Positions 7,134-8,450 of a DNA stretch of 8,450 bases are shown one piece after another; positions within the stretch are counted from its first letter, which is position 1; each line of letters begins with the position of its first letter. The notes beneath the pieces were generated by a model, which worked only from the letters and a program-made list of their open reading frames with translations, searched no databases and had not been told where the DNA came from. A program made the translations under genes and the position numbers. The stretch is from Thermomicrobiaceae bacterium (GTDB lineage Bacteria; Chloroflexota; Chloroflexia; Thermomicrobiales; Thermomicrobiaceae): NCBI GenBank assembly GCA_007124395.1, contig SLFF01000433.1, forward strand, positions 1-8,450. The letters are read 5' to 3'.

Positions 7134-8450
7134 CTAGTTGTCTTGCTCCAGATCGACATCGAATTCCTCGTCATCATCTGGACGATTGAGACGAGCTCGC
7201 ATCCGCTCTCGACGCGTCTTGCGACGTTTCTTCTGTTCCTCTTCTTCGATCTCCAGCGACTGCTCATCCCAGTACAGCTCATAATCGGCAATGTGTACAA
7301 CATCGCCGGGCTGGATACCGATCTCTTCGAGCGCTTCGGAGATGCCGGACGAATCCAGCACACGCTGAAAGCGTTCACCACCTTCTTCGTTGGCGAAGTC
7401 CGTCATGAGCGTGAAACGCTCGATCCAGGCACCATGCACCGCAAAGTGGTGAGCTGAGACCTGCTCGACCTCGAAGTGGCCATCCTCCGTGTCATGGAGC
7501 GTGTAAACCACACGATCCTCCGGAGCGACTTCCGGTTCTGGTTCGGGCAACTCAGCGACCATCGCGCCGACAGCATGCATCAGCTTGTCGATTCCCTGAC
7601 CCGTCACCGCAGCGATCGGGAACACCTGGTATCCCGCTTCGGTCGCGGCAGCTTCGATCCGGGGCAGGTTCTCGGCCGTCTCCGGCAAGTCCATCTTGTT
7701 GACTGCCACGATCTGGGGCCGCTGGGCCAGGATCGGAGAGTACTCTTCGAGTTCCCGGTTGATACTGTGAAAGTCTGCCACCGGATCCCGCTCTTCCAGT
7801 CCGCCGGAGCCGTCGATCACGTGCAGAAGCAACCGGCAGCGTTCGATATGGCGGAGGAACTCATGGCCGAGGCCAACGCCCTCGGCAGCACCCTCGATCA
7901 GTCCGGGGATATCTGCCATGACGAAGCTGTTACCCCGTGAGCCGCCGATATCGACGACACCGAGGCTTGGTTCGAGCGTGGTAAACGGGTAGTCGGCCAC
8001 CTTCGGCCGAGCCGCACTGGTAACCGCGAGCAGCGTCGATTTGCCAGCATTCGGAAACCCGAGCAAGCCAACGTCGGCAATAACCTTCAGCTCAAGCCGG
8101 ACCCAGCGCTCCAGCCCGGGCTCACCCTTCTCGGAGATCCGTGGGGCCTGACGTGTGGACGACTTGAACCGGGTGTTCCCTTTGCCGCCCTGCCCACCGC
8201 GAGCCACCAGATAGGTGTCGCCATGTTCCAGGAGGTCAGCCAGGGGTTCGCCGGTTTCATCATCGTAGATCACCGTCCCGGGTGGAACATCGATGAAGAG
8301 ATCGTCGCCGGTCTTGCCGTGTTTCTTCTGGCGGGCGCCGTTGGTCCCGCCCTCTGCTCGAAAGTGAATCTGATAGCGGAAATCGATCAGCGTGTTGGCG
8401 TGAGAGTTGACACGGAAGTAAACGTTGCCGCCCGGTCCTCCATCGCCACC
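7134..8450 (-). CDS. obg: GTPase Obg (CgtA), N-terminus cut by the window end
   Basis: Obg is a GTPase that binds the large ribosomal subunit during assembly and is linked to ppGpp signalling. The visible 438 codons begin within the glycine-rich Obg fold (GGDGGPGGNVYF) and the frame is open to position 8450, so roughly 35 N-terminal residues are missing. Numbering from the window edge, the G domain has the P-loop GFPNAGKS (131-138), YPFTTLEPSLG with the switch threonine, DIPGLIEGAAEG (from 180), NKMD (251-254) and the G5 region AAVTGQG (280-286). A C-terminal OCT domain (about 312-396) follows, as in Bacillus-type Obg. The last 40 residues are acidic, then basic (QKKRRKTRRERMRARLNR), then acidic again, probably disordered. 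The GTG at 8273 is internal, not a start, because the upstream residues (GTNGARQKKHGKTGDDLFIDVPPGT) are typical Obg. It converges on lgt across a shared terminator. Confidence 0.96.
   Translation of the reverse strand, partial: GGDGGPGGNVYFRVNSHANTLIDFRYQIHFRAEGGTNGARQKKHGKTGDDLFIDVPPGTVIYDDETGEPLADLLEHGDTYLVARGGQGGKGNTRFKSSTRQAPRISEKGEPGLERWVRLELKVIADVGLLGFPNAGKSTLLAVTSAARPKVADYPFTTLEPSLGVVDIGGSRGNSFVMADIPGLIEGAAEGVGLGHEFLRHIERCRLLLHVIDGSGGLEERDPVADFHSINRELEEYSPILAQRPQIVAVNKMDLPETAENLPRIEAAATEAGYQVFPIAAVTGQGIDKLMHAVGAMVAELPEPEPEVAPEDRVVYTLHDTEDGHFEVEQVSAHHFAVHGAWIERFTLMTDFANEEGGERFQRVLDSSGISEALEEIGIQPGDVVHIADYELYWDEQSLEIEEEEQKKRRKTRRERMRARLNRPDDDEEFDVDLEQDN

Noticed and set aside
8271..8273. 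GTG at 8273 as the start of obg
   Set aside because: The frame continues upstream to the window edge with typical glycine-rich Obg sequence, so this codon is an internal valine.

Overview
This window holds seven protein genes: five whole, and one cut by each end. All belong to recognisable families. The organism looks like a moderately GC-rich bacterium. The gene set, a long Rel protein carrying an EFDD motif, and a PIG-V-type mannosyltransferase suggest Chloroflexota, perhaps near Thermomicrobia. That placement is inferred from memory of protein style, not from a search. I see no RNA gene, insertion sequence, CRISPR array or phage element, and no obviously new system. The region reads as an ordinary chromosomal core.

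Left part, minus strand (1-1440): a molybdopterin molybdenumtransferase gene (moeA) is followed by the first 71 codons of an S9-family serine peptidase. The two share a 4-base ATGA junction, so they are probably co-transcribed and translationally coupled. A 268-base divergent gap (1441-1708) separates moeA from the next gene. It holds two adjacent perfect inverted repeats but no clear promoter.

Middle part, plus strand (1709-7047): a polytopic PIG-V-like glycosyltransferase stands alone. After it, a near-consensus sigma-70 promoter at 2879-2908 drives a probable three-gene operon. The operon encodes a long Rel/SpoT (p)ppGpp enzyme, a PfkB-family sugar kinase and Lgt, the enzyme that lipidates lipoproteins. 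The Rel stop and the kinase start overlap (TGATG), and lgt follows after 41 bases with a clear ribosome binding site. The cluster joins stringent-response signalling, sugar phosphorylation and lipoprotein maturation; I see no direct biochemical link between the three.

Right part (7048-8450): a strong 13-bp hairpin with T-rich flanks on both sides separates lgt from the convergent obg gene. obg encodes a ribosome-assembly GTPase and runs off the right end, so its N-terminus is missing. The points most worth checking are the Rel protein, which combines an intact hydrolase motif with the EXDD motif typical of hydrolase-dead RelA; the paired palindromes between moeA and the glycosyltransferase; and the uncertain N-terminus of that glycosyltransferase.
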